Assembly: GCA_028710415.1 (NCBI GenBank)
Contig: JAQTUE010000027.1
Location: 1 to 64,000, forward strand
DNA from: Paludibacter sp.
Lineage (GTDB): Bacteria; Bacteroidota; Bacteroidia; Bacteroidales; Paludibacteraceae
DNA: 64,000 nucleotides
Reading direction: 5' to 3'
The notes under the pieces were generated by a model that was given only the letters and a program-made list of their open reading frames with translations, ran no database searches and was not told where the DNA came from. Below, piece by piece: positions 35,681-45,016 of this stretch (the stretch's first letter is position 1; each line of letters begins with the position of its first letter). The translations under genes and the position numbers were made by a program.

Positions 35681-37150
35681 TTACTTCCAAATTGAGTTTA
35701 ATTTCCATGCTTTAAAATTCATTGTTGTGCCATCATTTTCAGCAAATGTTTCAATTCCAGTCTGAGTTTCTCCGGGGAAAGTGAGCAATGTAAAAACTTC
35801 TTTCCCATCGTTAGCAAAAAGTTCAATGCTTGATTTATCAACATAGAAATGCAGCCGAATTTTTTTATTTACCGGAGTCACTTTTGCAGAAGTTGTTCTT
35901 GCAAATTTTTCAATCGGTACGTTAGAACAGTTTGTACGGTCTATGGTCAACATTTCAGTGTGGGTATCATAACTGAATGAAACCTTACGTCCATTGCCAA
36001 CACAAAGATTAAAACCAAAAACGTTTGGTATTTTGGTAGAAAATGTTGCATCCATTTCATATATATTTTCTTTTGGGGCAAACTCAGAAAGGATTGAAGT
36101 TCCTTTTACCAGCTTTGAAACATACGAAACCGTTGAAGTGCGAAGCTGTTTCAAGTTAGCAATTGGCTTTTGAATCAGGCGGATTCCTTCAGCAAATGTT
36201 TTTAGCTCATAATCGCGGGGAATTGACCAAAACCCTTTACCCCAGGAAGTTGGAACAAGCTGTGCATAATCCCAAGTGGCAATCCAACCGATTGAAGTGG
36301 TTGATTTTAAAGTGTTGTCATAATCCCTGAAAGTACGTGAAGCATAAAAATCCAATCCTTGATCAATAAGCAAAGCTGATTCAGGTTGATCTTTATCTAT
36401 CTTAAAAGTAGTTCCATCAAAATTACCAACAAAATACTGTTCATGAGCCCAGTCGTATGAAACAACCAATACCCATTTTTTATTTTGGGAATTCCCATCA
36501 ACAGGGATTTGAAATAAGTCCGGACATTCCCAGGCTTTCTCGTGTGCTCCTGCAGGTCCAAAATCACTTAACCAGGTCCAGGTTTTTAAATCTGTTGAAG
36601 TATAAAACTTGATCTTCTTTTCAAGGGCCTTTGCTACCACCATGATCCATTTAGAATCTGGCTCATACCAAAAGACAGTGGGATCACGAAACTCTGTACT
36701 CCCAATGTCGAGAATCGGATTACCTTTATAATAATTAAAAGTCAGACCATCGTTACTATAAGAAATACCTTGTGACTGGTTTTTAGATTCTTTATTGAAA
36801 ATAGTGTAAGCAGCAACCAAAGCGTCTTTCCCAAATGAAGACGTATTACTTTTATCAACTAAAACTGAGCCCGTAAAATAAGCAATTGAACCATCATCGC
36901 CAGTCATTACTTTAGGAGATACTTCTTTATAATGTACTAAATCAGTGGATATTGCTTTCCCCCACCAGAACATTTGGTATTTGTTTTGAAAATATATTAA
37001 ACCACTTGGATCACCAATCCATCCACTTTTAGGACTAAAATGGAATTGTGGACGATAGGGCTCATTGTAGGCTTCTTGGGCACTACAAGTACTAAGTACT
37101 CCGAAAAGAGTTATGATACAAGTAAATAATTTTAATTTTATATTTTTCAT
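35681..37150 (-). CDS. GH32 enzyme with altered active-site loop
   Basis: A 489-residue secreted GH32 (signal peptide about 1-24, ending TCSAQ). The nucleophile motif is WIGDPSG (44-50) in place of WMNDPNG: Asp47 is kept but both neighbouring Asn are lost. RDP (155-157) and ECPD (Glu208) are intact. The segment normally reading 'FYQYNP...WGxMHWGHAVS' is shortened to MFWWGKAIS (59-67), about 14 residues fewer, which removes conserved pocket residues. It is the last gene of the susC operon. It may have changed specificity or low activity; a binding role is also possible. Confidence 0.82.
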   Translation of the reverse strand: MKNIKLKLFTCIITLFGVLSTCSAQEAYNEPYRPQFHFSPKSGWIGDPSGLIYFQNKYQMFWWGKAISTDLVHYKEVSPKVMTGDDGSIAYFTGSVLVDKSNTSSFGKDALVAAYTIFNKESKNQSQGISYSNDGLTFNYYKGNPILDIGSTEFRDPTVFWYEPDSKWIMVVAKALEKKIKFYTSTDLKTWTWLSDFGPAGAHEKAWECPDLFQIPVDGNSQNKKWVLVVSYDWAHEQYFVGNFDGTTFKIDKDQPESALLIDQGLDFYASRTFRDYDNTLKSTTSIGWIATWDYAQLVPTSWGKGFWSIPRDYELKTFAEGIRLIQKPIANLKQLRTSTVSYVSKLVKGTSILSEFAPKENIYEMDATFSTKIPNVFGFNLCVGNGRKVSFSYDTHTEMLTIDRTNCSNVPIEKFARTTSAKVTPVNKKIRLHFYVDKSSIELFANDGKEVFTLLTFPGETQTGIETFAENDGTTMNFKAWKLNSIWK

Positions 37151-37187
37151 ATTGAGTGAAATTATGTTATGTTATTACGAATCATAT

Positions 37188-39353
37188 TTAAAAATCTGTC
37201 TTGACTATTGCAGGCTTAAGTATCCATGCATCAGCCTTTGCATTTATATTTGCTCCTTCTGTAAAAATTTCAACTTGATTGCTGGTCTCTTTCAGCGGAA
37301 ATATGCGGGTTGTAAAGGCGTCTTCGTTATTGACAAAAACCTCTACCACTGAACCGTCAATAAACAGATGGAAATCAACCGGTTTTGATAAATTCAGATC
37401 ATATTTATCTCTTTTTATTCTTAACGGTATATGTTCTTTTAAGCTGGAATGAGTTTGATCGACTACCATTTCCCCTGTTTCAGCATCGAAATAGATCTTT
37501 GTAAATTCTGAATGATCAGGATTCTCACTGACCAAAAAACCAAATTTCTTTGAACTTTGGGGCTTAATGGTAGCTTCAATCTCGATTTGTTGATGTCCGG
37601 TACTAATCAGCAATGGCTTATTGCTTACTACTTGCTGATTTTGAAATGATTTTTTTTCTTCCCTCAGTTCTTTTAGTGCTGGATGAGGCGATTGAAGTAT
37701 CTTCCCATCCTTTAGTGTCCAGACCCTTGGAATGCTGTACAAGTGTGTCCAACCAAGTTTTGAGGTAGCTTCACCACCAAATTCATCAGGTATAATTGCA
37801 ATGGTGGTAAGAAGTCCGTCTTTGTCAAAAGCAACCGAAGGAGAAAGCAACCTGTTAATCACTTCCAGGTTTTTTGGGATGGGATTATCAGGAACAAACT
37901 TTTCATTGACAAAGTCGCCTACCCAATATAAGGCACGGGCTGGGACCCCTTTGTTTGGAACTTTGTTGACGAGCAAAACATATTTCTGTCCGATTTTTTG
38001 AAATACAGGCATTTCCCAAAACACCCCCGAATTATCAACTGCCGGATTACCTTCGAATAGAAGATGTTGGAAGTCCCATTTTTTTAGGTTGAGAGAGGAG
38101 TAAAGAAGCAATGCACCATTTTGTTTTCCTTCTTTTTCAAGACCAAACCCAATACACATGTACCATTTATCACCCACTTTCCACAAATATGGATCATGCA
38201 TGTCGGTTCTTGTATAGCCTTCAGGTTGTCCCAGGATGACTGGATTACCTTTAAATTTCACCCATTCCAAGAGATCAGAATCTTTAGGCAATGCCATTCC
38301 TATTCCAAATTTAGCTCCTCCTGCCGAATAAAATGCAGCAGGAATTCCCTTATCATTTAATACAACATGTCCCGACCATATTCCATTTTCATCAAATCCC
38401 GGTTCAGGACTTAAAACAGGTTTATGTTCTGTCCAATGTATAAGATCCGGACTGCTGAAATGACCCCAGTTAATCTGGCGGAGCATTAAATTGGAAGCAT
38501 TTTTCTGATTAAAAATGTGATAGTTGTTTTTATAATATATTAATCCGTGGGTTTCGTTAGTCCAGTTTGCATCAGGCAACAGATGATATTTAGGTCTGCT
38601 GAAATCGCCACTAAATCTAGTTTCAGGAATAGCCAATACCGGTACTTTCATGGATAATGCAGATACTTCTGGTTGCAAATCAGATTCTTTAATTGGTTTG
38701 TTCCAAAGCTTTATTTCGTCAACAATTCCGTTTATTTGAGTCAAATCATACATCCACTCTCTTTTATCTCTAACATCTTTTGCTATAATCAATTCGCTAA
38801 TTTCTATTGGTGTAATAGCAACAGGATTATTGACTATTATTTTTTTTCCATTCAACCAAAAATTGATCTCCTTTTTAGTTATTGAAACAGCCAGATTAAT
38901 CCATTCGAATCTTACTACATGCTGATTGGTTGAAAAATAAGAAAATTTATTTTTAACGCCTGATCCGATCAATAATTGCCCGAACTTGTCAACACATATC
39001 GCGATAGAAGTATTTGCAATGCTGTCTTTTATGGAAAAAAAAGCGGCAGTATCAGTTGGAACAGACTCAAGTGCAAACCACCCTGATACGCCGGATAGTT
39101 TTTTGAGTTTCTCATTTTTACAATTCAACCAGGTTGAATAACCATCGGTTCGTAGACCATTGCCAAAAATCCCTTGGCTTAATTCCGGTTGCGTTCTCAC
39201 AGTGTGTAAATTGAATACTAATTCACCGCTATTCGATTTCAAAACTTCTTTGCCATCAAAGCTAAATACTTGCTGTGATTTCAAAAAAAAGGAATTGAAT
39301 AATAATACTGAAAGAAATAAAAAGATAATAAGAGTTTTAATGTTTTGATTCAT
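37188..39353 (-). CDS. Divergent GH32-like protein with LamG-type domain (NETHG)
   Basis: A 721-residue secreted protein. After the signal peptide comes a concanavalin-like (LamG) domain (about 30-225), then a GH32-type propeller and beta-sandwich. The motifs differ from classical GH32: NWTNETHG (263-270) has Glu267 where the nucleophile Asp should be, RDP is changed to HDP (386-388) and EC to EMP (Glu447 kept). The next gene upstream has the same NE-HG and EMP pattern, so this is a lineage trait and not a random mutation. It may be a distinct subfamily with another fructan linkage, or a binding protein. Confidence 0.8.
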   Translation of the reverse strand: MNQNIKTLIIFLFLSVLLFNSFFLKSQQVFSFDGKEVLKSNSGELVFNLHTVRTQPELSQGIFGNGLRTDGYSTWLNCKNEKLKKLSGVSGWFALESVPTDTAAFFSIKDSIANTSIAICVDKFGQLLIGSGVKNKFSYFSTNQHVVRFEWINLAVSITKKEINFWLNGKKIIVNNPVAITPIEISELIIAKDVRDKREWMYDLTQINGIVDEIKLWNKPIKESDLQPEVSALSMKVPVLAIPETRFSGDFSRPKYHLLPDANWTNETHGLIYYKNNYHIFNQKNASNLMLRQINWGHFSSPDLIHWTEHKPVLSPEPGFDENGIWSGHVVLNDKGIPAAFYSAGGAKFGIGMALPKDSDLLEWVKFKGNPVILGQPEGYTRTDMHDPYLWKVGDKWYMCIGFGLEKEGKQNGALLLYSSLNLKKWDFQHLLFEGNPAVDNSGVFWEMPVFQKIGQKYVLLVNKVPNKGVPARALYWVGDFVNEKFVPDNPIPKNLEVINRLLSPSVAFDKDGLLTTIAIIPDEFGGEATSKLGWTHLYSIPRVWTLKDGKILQSPHPALKELREEKKSFQNQQVVSNKPLLISTGHQQIEIEATIKPQSSKKFGFLVSENPDHSEFTKIYFDAETGEMVVDQTHSSLKEHIPLRIKRDKYDLNLSKPVDFHLFIDGSVVEVFVNNEDAFTTRIFPLKETSNQVEIFTEGANINAKADAWILKPAIVKTDF

Positions 39354-39414
39354 AATATTTGCGATTCATTTAAGATTAAATACTTATTTTTTAAAGAAAG
39401 AATAATCCACTAAG

Positions 39415-41907
39415 CTACATTAAAATTTTCTTTGAGAAAAACACATTGTCCCCCTTTATTTTAACTATATAAATTTGATTCTTGGTCAGTTCAATTTTTC
39501 CGGAGTTTATGTCATAACGTTGAGATATAATTTTTTGTCCCTGAAGATTATAAACAGTAATATCCGAATGATAAGGAACATTTTCATAAATCAAATTATC
39601 TCCATTTGAGTATACTTTAATATTATTTTCAATTGTAGGTGAAGACACACCTGTACTATTTAGTGCTGAATTCAGTTTCCATGCCTGAATAGAAGATGCA
39701 GTGGTAGTTCCTCCGTCCGAAAATGCTTCTACATCTTCGGCGCTTGAGTCGGTTGGGAATACGCGTATTGAAAATGCAAATTGATTGTTTATAAAAATGT
39801 CCATGATAGAATGGTCAATGAAAATATGAATTCTCATAGTTTCGCCCAAAGCAGGCTTTTGAGGGAGGACCGATTCGTACAATCCATTAAAACTGCCGGC
39901 ATCGTTGGATAAACGAGTCACATTTTGAGCATCTATTGTGAATTTGTTGGTTGAAGGCGTATAGTGAACGGATATAAAGTTGGTGTCTTTTTTCCGCACA
40001 TGAAATCCAAATCGGACCGCCGCAGAGACAATAAAGTTGCCATCTATCTCAAGTGCCTTGCCGCTTACCGGGGCCAGTGATATGGACCCAGAAACATCCA
40101 GATTGGTACTGCTGAACGCCGATGAACCATCACGCATATTTTGTGTCCCGGAATATGGTTGCTGAATCAGGTTATTGTTTGCATCCAATGTCCATTCCCG
40201 GGGCAAACTGTACAAATGTGCCCATCCCAATTGCAGGTTATAATTTGATGGAAGTTTATCCGGAACAATGCCAATTGCAATTGTTTTTCCGTCTTTTTGC
40301 ATAATGGAAGGTGAGAGTAATCCATAGCCATTACTACCCATAATTCCCAGTTCTACTTCTTTAGGCGTTGCAGAAAAAGGATTAAATGTCCCATCAGAAT
40401 TGATAGTCCCAACCCAATACAACGTCTCCACACCCTGGTTACCACCCAACGTTGTGACCAGGAACAACCATTTCCCATCGGGCATAGGCACAATGACAGG
40501 CATTTCCCAAAAGAAGCCATAACCTGTATTGATTGCCTGATAGAAAATTCGCCCATCATTACTCCAGGTTTTTGTCACCTGATCAAATTTATGTAGGGTT
40601 GCCGCACCCAATCCATTCCTGGAAGTTCCTGCAATAAGATAGAAATCACCATTAGACTTGAATACATATGGATCACGAAAATCATCGCTCAACCCTGCAG
40701 GACGATTTGGAATAATCGGATTACGGATATCTTTATTCCAATTAATTAAATCATCAGCTACCGGCTCTGCCTGATTGATACTTGCCTTGGCATAATCGAC
40801 ACCTGTATAAAAAATATTAGGTTTTCCACCGGTCAGAACCTCGTCAGTAAATACACACCCCGACCAGTTACCTTTCATATCATAACTATTGGTGTTGGAT
40901 AATGCGATTTTTTCTTCTTTCCAATTCAACAGGTCATCGCTTGTAATGTGCCCCCAATGTAACTTTCCCCAATAAGGGCCATTGGCATTTTTCTGAAAGA
41001 AAATATGGTATTTGCTATTGAAATAAACAAGTCCATGAGGCTCGTTAGTCCAATTGGTAGCCGGCAAACCATGAAATTCAGGCCGTTGAAAATCATTTTG
41101 ATGACGGGATTTTGGAATTGATAAATCTGCAGCATTTTGTGGTAATGAATATACAAGTTCGGATCTGGTCAACACCCTTGAAAAGATGCTGATATCGTCA
41201 ATCAATCCATTGATCGTATTTGTCCTGAAAATATCGGCGTATGTATTAGCAAATGATTTCCCTATTATGAACGAATTACCGCCGCTATTAATAACACCTT
41301 TTCCAAAGAAATAGGAACTACTGATTAATTGGCCGTTCCTATATAAATTCACTTCTTTAGAAGCACTGTTAACTGTGGCAACCAACTGTTCCCATTCATA
41401 AACAGGAAGAATCTCATTAAAATTGGAACACGTTATTTTCGTACCATCAACATAAACTTCAAAAGCATAATTACCTGTTGCATTTAGTGTAAAAGCAAAA
41501 CCAGTTTTAAGATTGTCATCCATATTTCCGGCAATATATGTTTCTGTTGTTACATTATTGTTTGGATCCATCATTGGATTTGTTTCGAGAGCACACCATA
41601 AAGAAACCGTCAATGCACTTTGGCTAAGCACAGTGGCATTGATCTGGGCATTGCAAAATGTGGAATATCCATCCAGCCGAAGGGCATTACCTACAGCTCC
41701 AGGAACATTTTCAGGTTTGTTGAAATTATTCTGGACTAAAAAGGAATTCCCCGAAACAGTTTCAGTAATCACATTACCCGTAACTTCCATTGGGAAAAAG
41801 GCTACAAGGGTTTGATCAACAGAATTATTCAGGTTTTTGGCATTCAACTGGATATTTCCGATAAATAATCCTACGAATAAGGTTATTAATTTAAGGTTGG
41901 TCTTCAT
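39415..41907 (-). CDS. Divergent GH32 with LamG domain and T9SS sorting domain (NEPHG)
   Basis: An 830-residue secreted protein. Signal peptide (about 1-23), LamG-type domain (about 30-255), GH32 propeller and sandwich (about 270-750), and a C-terminal type A sorting domain (about 755-830: IKVYSNGDNLIYENV ... VYNLQGQKI ... IYIVKIKGD). It has NWTNEPHG (285-292) with Glu289 in place of the nucleophile Asp, a normal RDP (411-413) and EMP (Glu468). Type IX secretion should place it on the cell surface, where it could attack or hold the polymer outside. It follows GH32 43485 by 27 bases. Confidence 0.83.
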   Translation of the reverse strand: MKTNLKLITLFVGLFIGNIQLNAKNLNNSVDQTLVAFFPMEVTGNVITETVSGNSFLVQNNFNKPENVPGAVGNALRLDGYSTFCNAQINATVLSQSALTVSLWCALETNPMMDPNNNVTTETYIAGNMDDNLKTGFAFTLNATGNYAFEVYVDGTKITCSNFNEILPVYEWEQLVATVNSASKEVNLYRNGQLISSSYFFGKGVINSGGNSFIIGKSFANTYADIFRTNTINGLIDDISIFSRVLTRSELVYSLPQNAADLSIPKSRHQNDFQRPEFHGLPATNWTNEPHGLVYFNSKYHIFFQKNANGPYWGKLHWGHITSDDLLNWKEEKIALSNTNSYDMKGNWSGCVFTDEVLTGGKPNIFYTGVDYAKASINQAEPVADDLINWNKDIRNPIIPNRPAGLSDDFRDPYVFKSNGDFYLIAGTSRNGLGAATLHKFDQVTKTWSNDGRIFYQAINTGYGFFWEMPVIVPMPDGKWLFLVTTLGGNQGVETLYWVGTINSDGTFNPFSATPKEVELGIMGSNGYGLLSPSIMQKDGKTIAIGIVPDKLPSNYNLQLGWAHLYSLPREWTLDANNNLIQQPYSGTQNMRDGSSAFSSTNLDVSGSISLAPVSGKALEIDGNFIVSAAVRFGFHVRKKDTNFISVHYTPSTNKFTIDAQNVTRLSNDAGSFNGLYESVLPQKPALGETMRIHIFIDHSIMDIFINNQFAFSIRVFPTDSSAEDVEAFSDGGTTTASSIQAWKLNSALNSTGVSSPTIENNIKVYSNGDNLIYENVPYHSDITVYNLQGQKIISQRYDINSGKIELTKNQIYIVKIKGDNVFFSKKILM

Positions 41908-41934
41908 AATGTTTACTATATAAAATTGAATCTA

Positions 41935-43485
41935 TTACCGTTGAATACTTTGGGTCAGTCCTTTTAAACTGAAATTACTGATTAGTGCTAAAGTGCCGCT
42001 TCCCTTCAATTTTAGAAAATCATACTTGTATTTTGGGAAAAACAAGGATGTCATCACATAGTCGCCTTTATTCCAGAACAGTTCAACCGAAGTTTTATCA
42101 ATAATCATACGAATATCAACTTTCTGATCGGCATTTAATATAAAACCTGAACATACGATTGGTTGTTTGAATCCTGAATTAAAACCAACCAAACCCGACT
42201 GACTTCGATCAATAGTTACAGTTCCATTTTTCTTATCAAAAACTATCTTTAGTCGTTCAGCAGAATCTCCAATTGTAAACTGGAGACTATCTGATTGGGA
42301 GAAATCAGCTACTAAGTTTATGTCATAACATCCGGATTTTATTATACCGTTGCCTGTAAGTTCAATGCTGTTTTTAGGCTGTTGAATAGTTGTATCACTC
42401 TTACTGTAGTATTTTCTCAATTCATCTGTCGGATTAAACCTCAGGTTATAACCCTGGCTGTTTTGAACCATTGAAATCACTTTGGGAACAGTCATGGTAC
42501 TGCGCCATGTAGTTGTTGGAACTTGTTGGGCATAATTCCAATTGCTCATCCAGCCTATCATGATTCGCCTCCCGTCGGATACCGGAATATTGTTATAGGT
42601 TACTCCGGCATAATTATCTGTACCATAATCAACCCACGAAGTAATGTTTTGATCAGCAGTAAATTTATTCCCATCAAAGTTGCCAATAAAGTATTGGGTA
42701 GCTGAACCTCCATTTGGCCCTCCGGGATTTATGCTTACTAAAAGTACCCATTTTTTCAGGTTTGTTCCTTCAACCGGCAATTGGAATAAATCTGGGCATT
42801 CCCATACTCCTCCGTGTGCTCCATAATTCAGGCCAAAATCACTTTCAAACGTCCAGTTCTTAAGATCAGTTGATGAATAGAAACCAATCACATTCCCTTT
42901 AGCTAATGCCATCACCCATTTGTTTTGTGTGGCATACCAGGAAACCTTGGGATCCCTGAAATCATTGATCCCTGGATTTGGTAAAACAGGGTTATTATCA
43001 TATTTCGACCAGTTTCGTCCTTTGTCTGTACTATAGGCAATACTTTGGGCCTGTTTTGTTCCTGCACTTGTAAATACTGCTATAATCGGGGATTCATTTC
43101 CGGCTTTAAAACCACTTGAATTCATTGAATCAACAACAGCACTTCCTGAAAAAGCAGCTCCATTATCATCAGGATACAAGGCTATGGGTAGGTCTTTCCA
43201 GTTAAACAGATCAGTACTTACTGTATGTCCCCAATTCATAGGACCCCATGTATTCCCATTTGGATTATACTGATAAAACAGATGATATTCACCGGCATAA
43301 TACACTAACCCGTTAGGATCGTTCATCCAATGGGCTGGTGGAGTAAAATGGCATATAGGCCTGCAATCCGATTCATTCATTGAAACCAATGTTGAGATAG
43401 GCTTTTGAATGACAGGCTCATCTATTTTACAAGAATATAAAATACAAATAGTAAAAATACAAAATATAAGAATTGATTTGGTCAT
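41935..43485 (-). CDS. GH32 fructan hydrolase lipoprotein
   Basis: A 516-residue lipoprotein (lipobox ending YSC, Cys19) with canonical GH32 motifs: WMNDPNG (53-59, nucleophile Asp56), FRDPK and WECPDLF. It lacks the extra N-terminal domain of the 33753-35519 protein, to which it is otherwise very similar (shared VSINPGGPNGGSATQYFIG). It is the first enzyme gene after the SusCD-binding-protein trio, the position held by the surface endo-levanase BT1760 in B. thetaiotaomicron. Whether it is endo- or exo-acting cannot be told from the sequence alone. Confidence 0.9.
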   Translation of the reverse strand: MTKSILIFCIFTICILYSCKIDEPVIQKPISTLVSMNESDCRPICHFTPPAHWMNDPNGLVYYAGEYHLFYQYNPNGNTWGPMNWGHTVSTDLFNWKDLPIALYPDDNGAAFSGSAVVDSMNSSGFKAGNESPIIAVFTSAGTKQAQSIAYSTDKGRNWSKYDNNPVLPNPGINDFRDPKVSWYATQNKWVMALAKGNVIGFYSSTDLKNWTFESDFGLNYGAHGGVWECPDLFQLPVEGTNLKKWVLLVSINPGGPNGGSATQYFIGNFDGNKFTADQNITSWVDYGTDNYAGVTYNNIPVSDGRRIMIGWMSNWNYAQQVPTTTWRSTMTVPKVISMVQNSQGYNLRFNPTDELRKYYSKSDTTIQQPKNSIELTGNGIIKSGCYDINLVADFSQSDSLQFTIGDSAERLKIVFDKKNGTVTIDRSQSGLVGFNSGFKQPIVCSGFILNADQKVDIRMIIDKTSVELFWNKGDYVMTSLFFPKYKYDFLKLKGSGTLALISNFSLKGLTQSIQR

Positions 43486-43510
43486 TATTTGTATCTTAAA
43501 TAATTTATGG

Positions 43511-43543
43511 AAAAATTCTTCCGGGGAATTTCCCCGGAAGAAT
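43511..43543 (-). terminator. Hairpin with short T-run inside the susC operon
   Basis: ATTCTTCCGGGG and CCCCGGAAGAAT form a perfect 12-bp stem with a 5-base loop, followed on the minus strand by TTTTTCC. It sits between the DUF4960 gene and the first GH32 gene. It could be a partial terminator that lowers enzyme expression relative to SusCD, or it could protect the susCD message from 3' decay. Confidence 0.65.
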
Positions 43544-43572
43544 AAAAAACCTAACCTAGAAAAGAAAACTAA

Positions 43573-44988
43573 CTATTTTGTTTTAAGATAATCAATCGCA
43601 TTTTTATACAGCAAATTAATGTTCGACTGATATGGATTAGTTCCATCATTTACCTTCCACTCAATTCCACCAATTCCAATAGAAATGGATGATCCCTGGA
43701 AGGCATCTTTTGGTGTTAATTCAAAAATACCTGTCATAAAATAATCACCTATTCCGTCCCACATGCCAAGCCATACAGCATTATTCTGCGTAGTGAAATT
43801 CGTGTAGGCTTGTTCATCTCCATTATTCAAATTATAAATCGAAGGAACTATTATAATACAATTATGATTTTCCTTCCAACCGTTACCAATAACCGGGAAT
43901 GTAATCCTGCCATCACCTTGTGTAGTCATTGGAATCCCTTTATAGATTGGGTGTCCGCTTTGATCATGTTTCTTGGCAATATTTACTCCAATCCCCCACA
44001 CATCAGGATTTGGTCCGCCTGCACCTTTATCAATACTCAAATGAATATCATTAGGCATTCTTCCTAAATTCCATAAATACTGGATAGCATAAGTGCTTAA
44101 TAAAAGATTGCCTCCATTTTTATGATAGGTTGTCAATGCTGCAACAACAGCTGGATCTACAGAGATAGCAGGCAGATCGGAAGTTCCATTATCGATGTCA
44201 TAATTCCACCAGAGCACCCTGTATTTACTCAAATCATATCCGTTTTTAATCATATTGAATGAAACATACCTGGCTTTCGGGTATGTACTAAAGAACCATT
44301 TAGCTCCGGCAACAGCATCATCATCTGCTGCAGTAACCATGGTTAGTGAATCAACAGCATCCCCAATATAGGCCAGATAGGTAGCACCAACTTTTAAATC
44401 GAGATACGTGTTTTGCGACACCTGATTACGGCTGTTGGTTGAATAAATCTGGAAATGATAATTTCCAAGAGCTGCATTTGAAATCTGGTAGCTGGTAGCA
44501 GTAGGACTGATATTAATGGTTTGCCCGGAATACTTAAGCACAATCCCGGTTATAGCCGAGTCAGGAGCACTCCAATTAAACACCACATTGTTATCAACTT
44601 GTGTCACTGTAATACTCTTAAGCGGTGATGCACCTGCACGTGTAATTTTCACAGTTTGTCCCAATGATGTATTCCCTTTTGTGTCAGTCACTTTTACAGT
44701 AAACATAAGTGGCTTATTAACTTCAACGACACCATAAGTATACGAAGTGGCATTCATTTTAAGTGCAATTGGTGCTCCTGTAGCGTTTGGAATAATCAGT
44801 ACACCCAATGAATCTTTTCCGGCAGGCAAGGTCCAGGTCAACTTGATGCTATCACCGTTCAATACATATTGAAGGTTGCTCACCGTCGCTAAATTCGGGT
44901 TTACAAGTGTAACTTCCTTATCCAGGCAACTTACAATCATACAGGGCAGGATAAGTAACAAGAAATATTTTTTTATATGCTTTTTCAT
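43573..44988 (-). CDS. Surface fructan-binding lipoprotein with DUF4960
   Basis: A 471-residue lipoprotein (lipobox ending VSC, Cys21). Residues about 30-205 hold two fibronectin/SusE-like beta domains (LTWTLPAGKDSLGVLI; VFNWSAPDSAITGIVL). Residues about 210-470 are a DUF4960 domain (YLAYIGDAVDSLTMVTAADD ... LLSTYAIQYLWNLGR). It stands directly after susD, as BT1761, the levan-binding surface protein, does in B. thetaiotaomicron. Role: binding the polymer at the cell surface. Confidence 0.85.
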   Translation of the reverse strand: MKKHIKKYFLLLILPCMIVSCLDKEVTLVNPNLATVSNLQYVLNGDSIKLTWTLPAGKDSLGVLIIPNATGAPIALKMNATSYTYGVVEVNKPLMFTVKVTDTKGNTSLGQTVKITRAGASPLKSITVTQVDNNVVFNWSAPDSAITGIVLKYSGQTINISPTATSYQISNAALGNYHFQIYSTNSRNQVSQNTYLDLKVGATYLAYIGDAVDSLTMVTAADDDAVAGAKWFFSTYPKARYVSFNMIKNGYDLSKYRVLWWNYDIDNGTSDLPAISVDPAVVAALTTYHKNGGNLLLSTYAIQYLWNLGRMPNDIHLSIDKGAGGPNPDVWGIGVNIAKKHDQSGHPIYKGIPMTTQGDGRITFPVIGNGWKENHNCIIIVPSIYNLNNGDEQAYTNFTTQNNAVWLGMWDGIGDYFMTGIFELTPKDAFQGSSISIGIGGIEWKVNDGTNPYQSNINLLYKNAIDYLKTK

Positions 44989-45016
44989 ATTTGCTATTTT
45001 TAATAATTAACAATTA

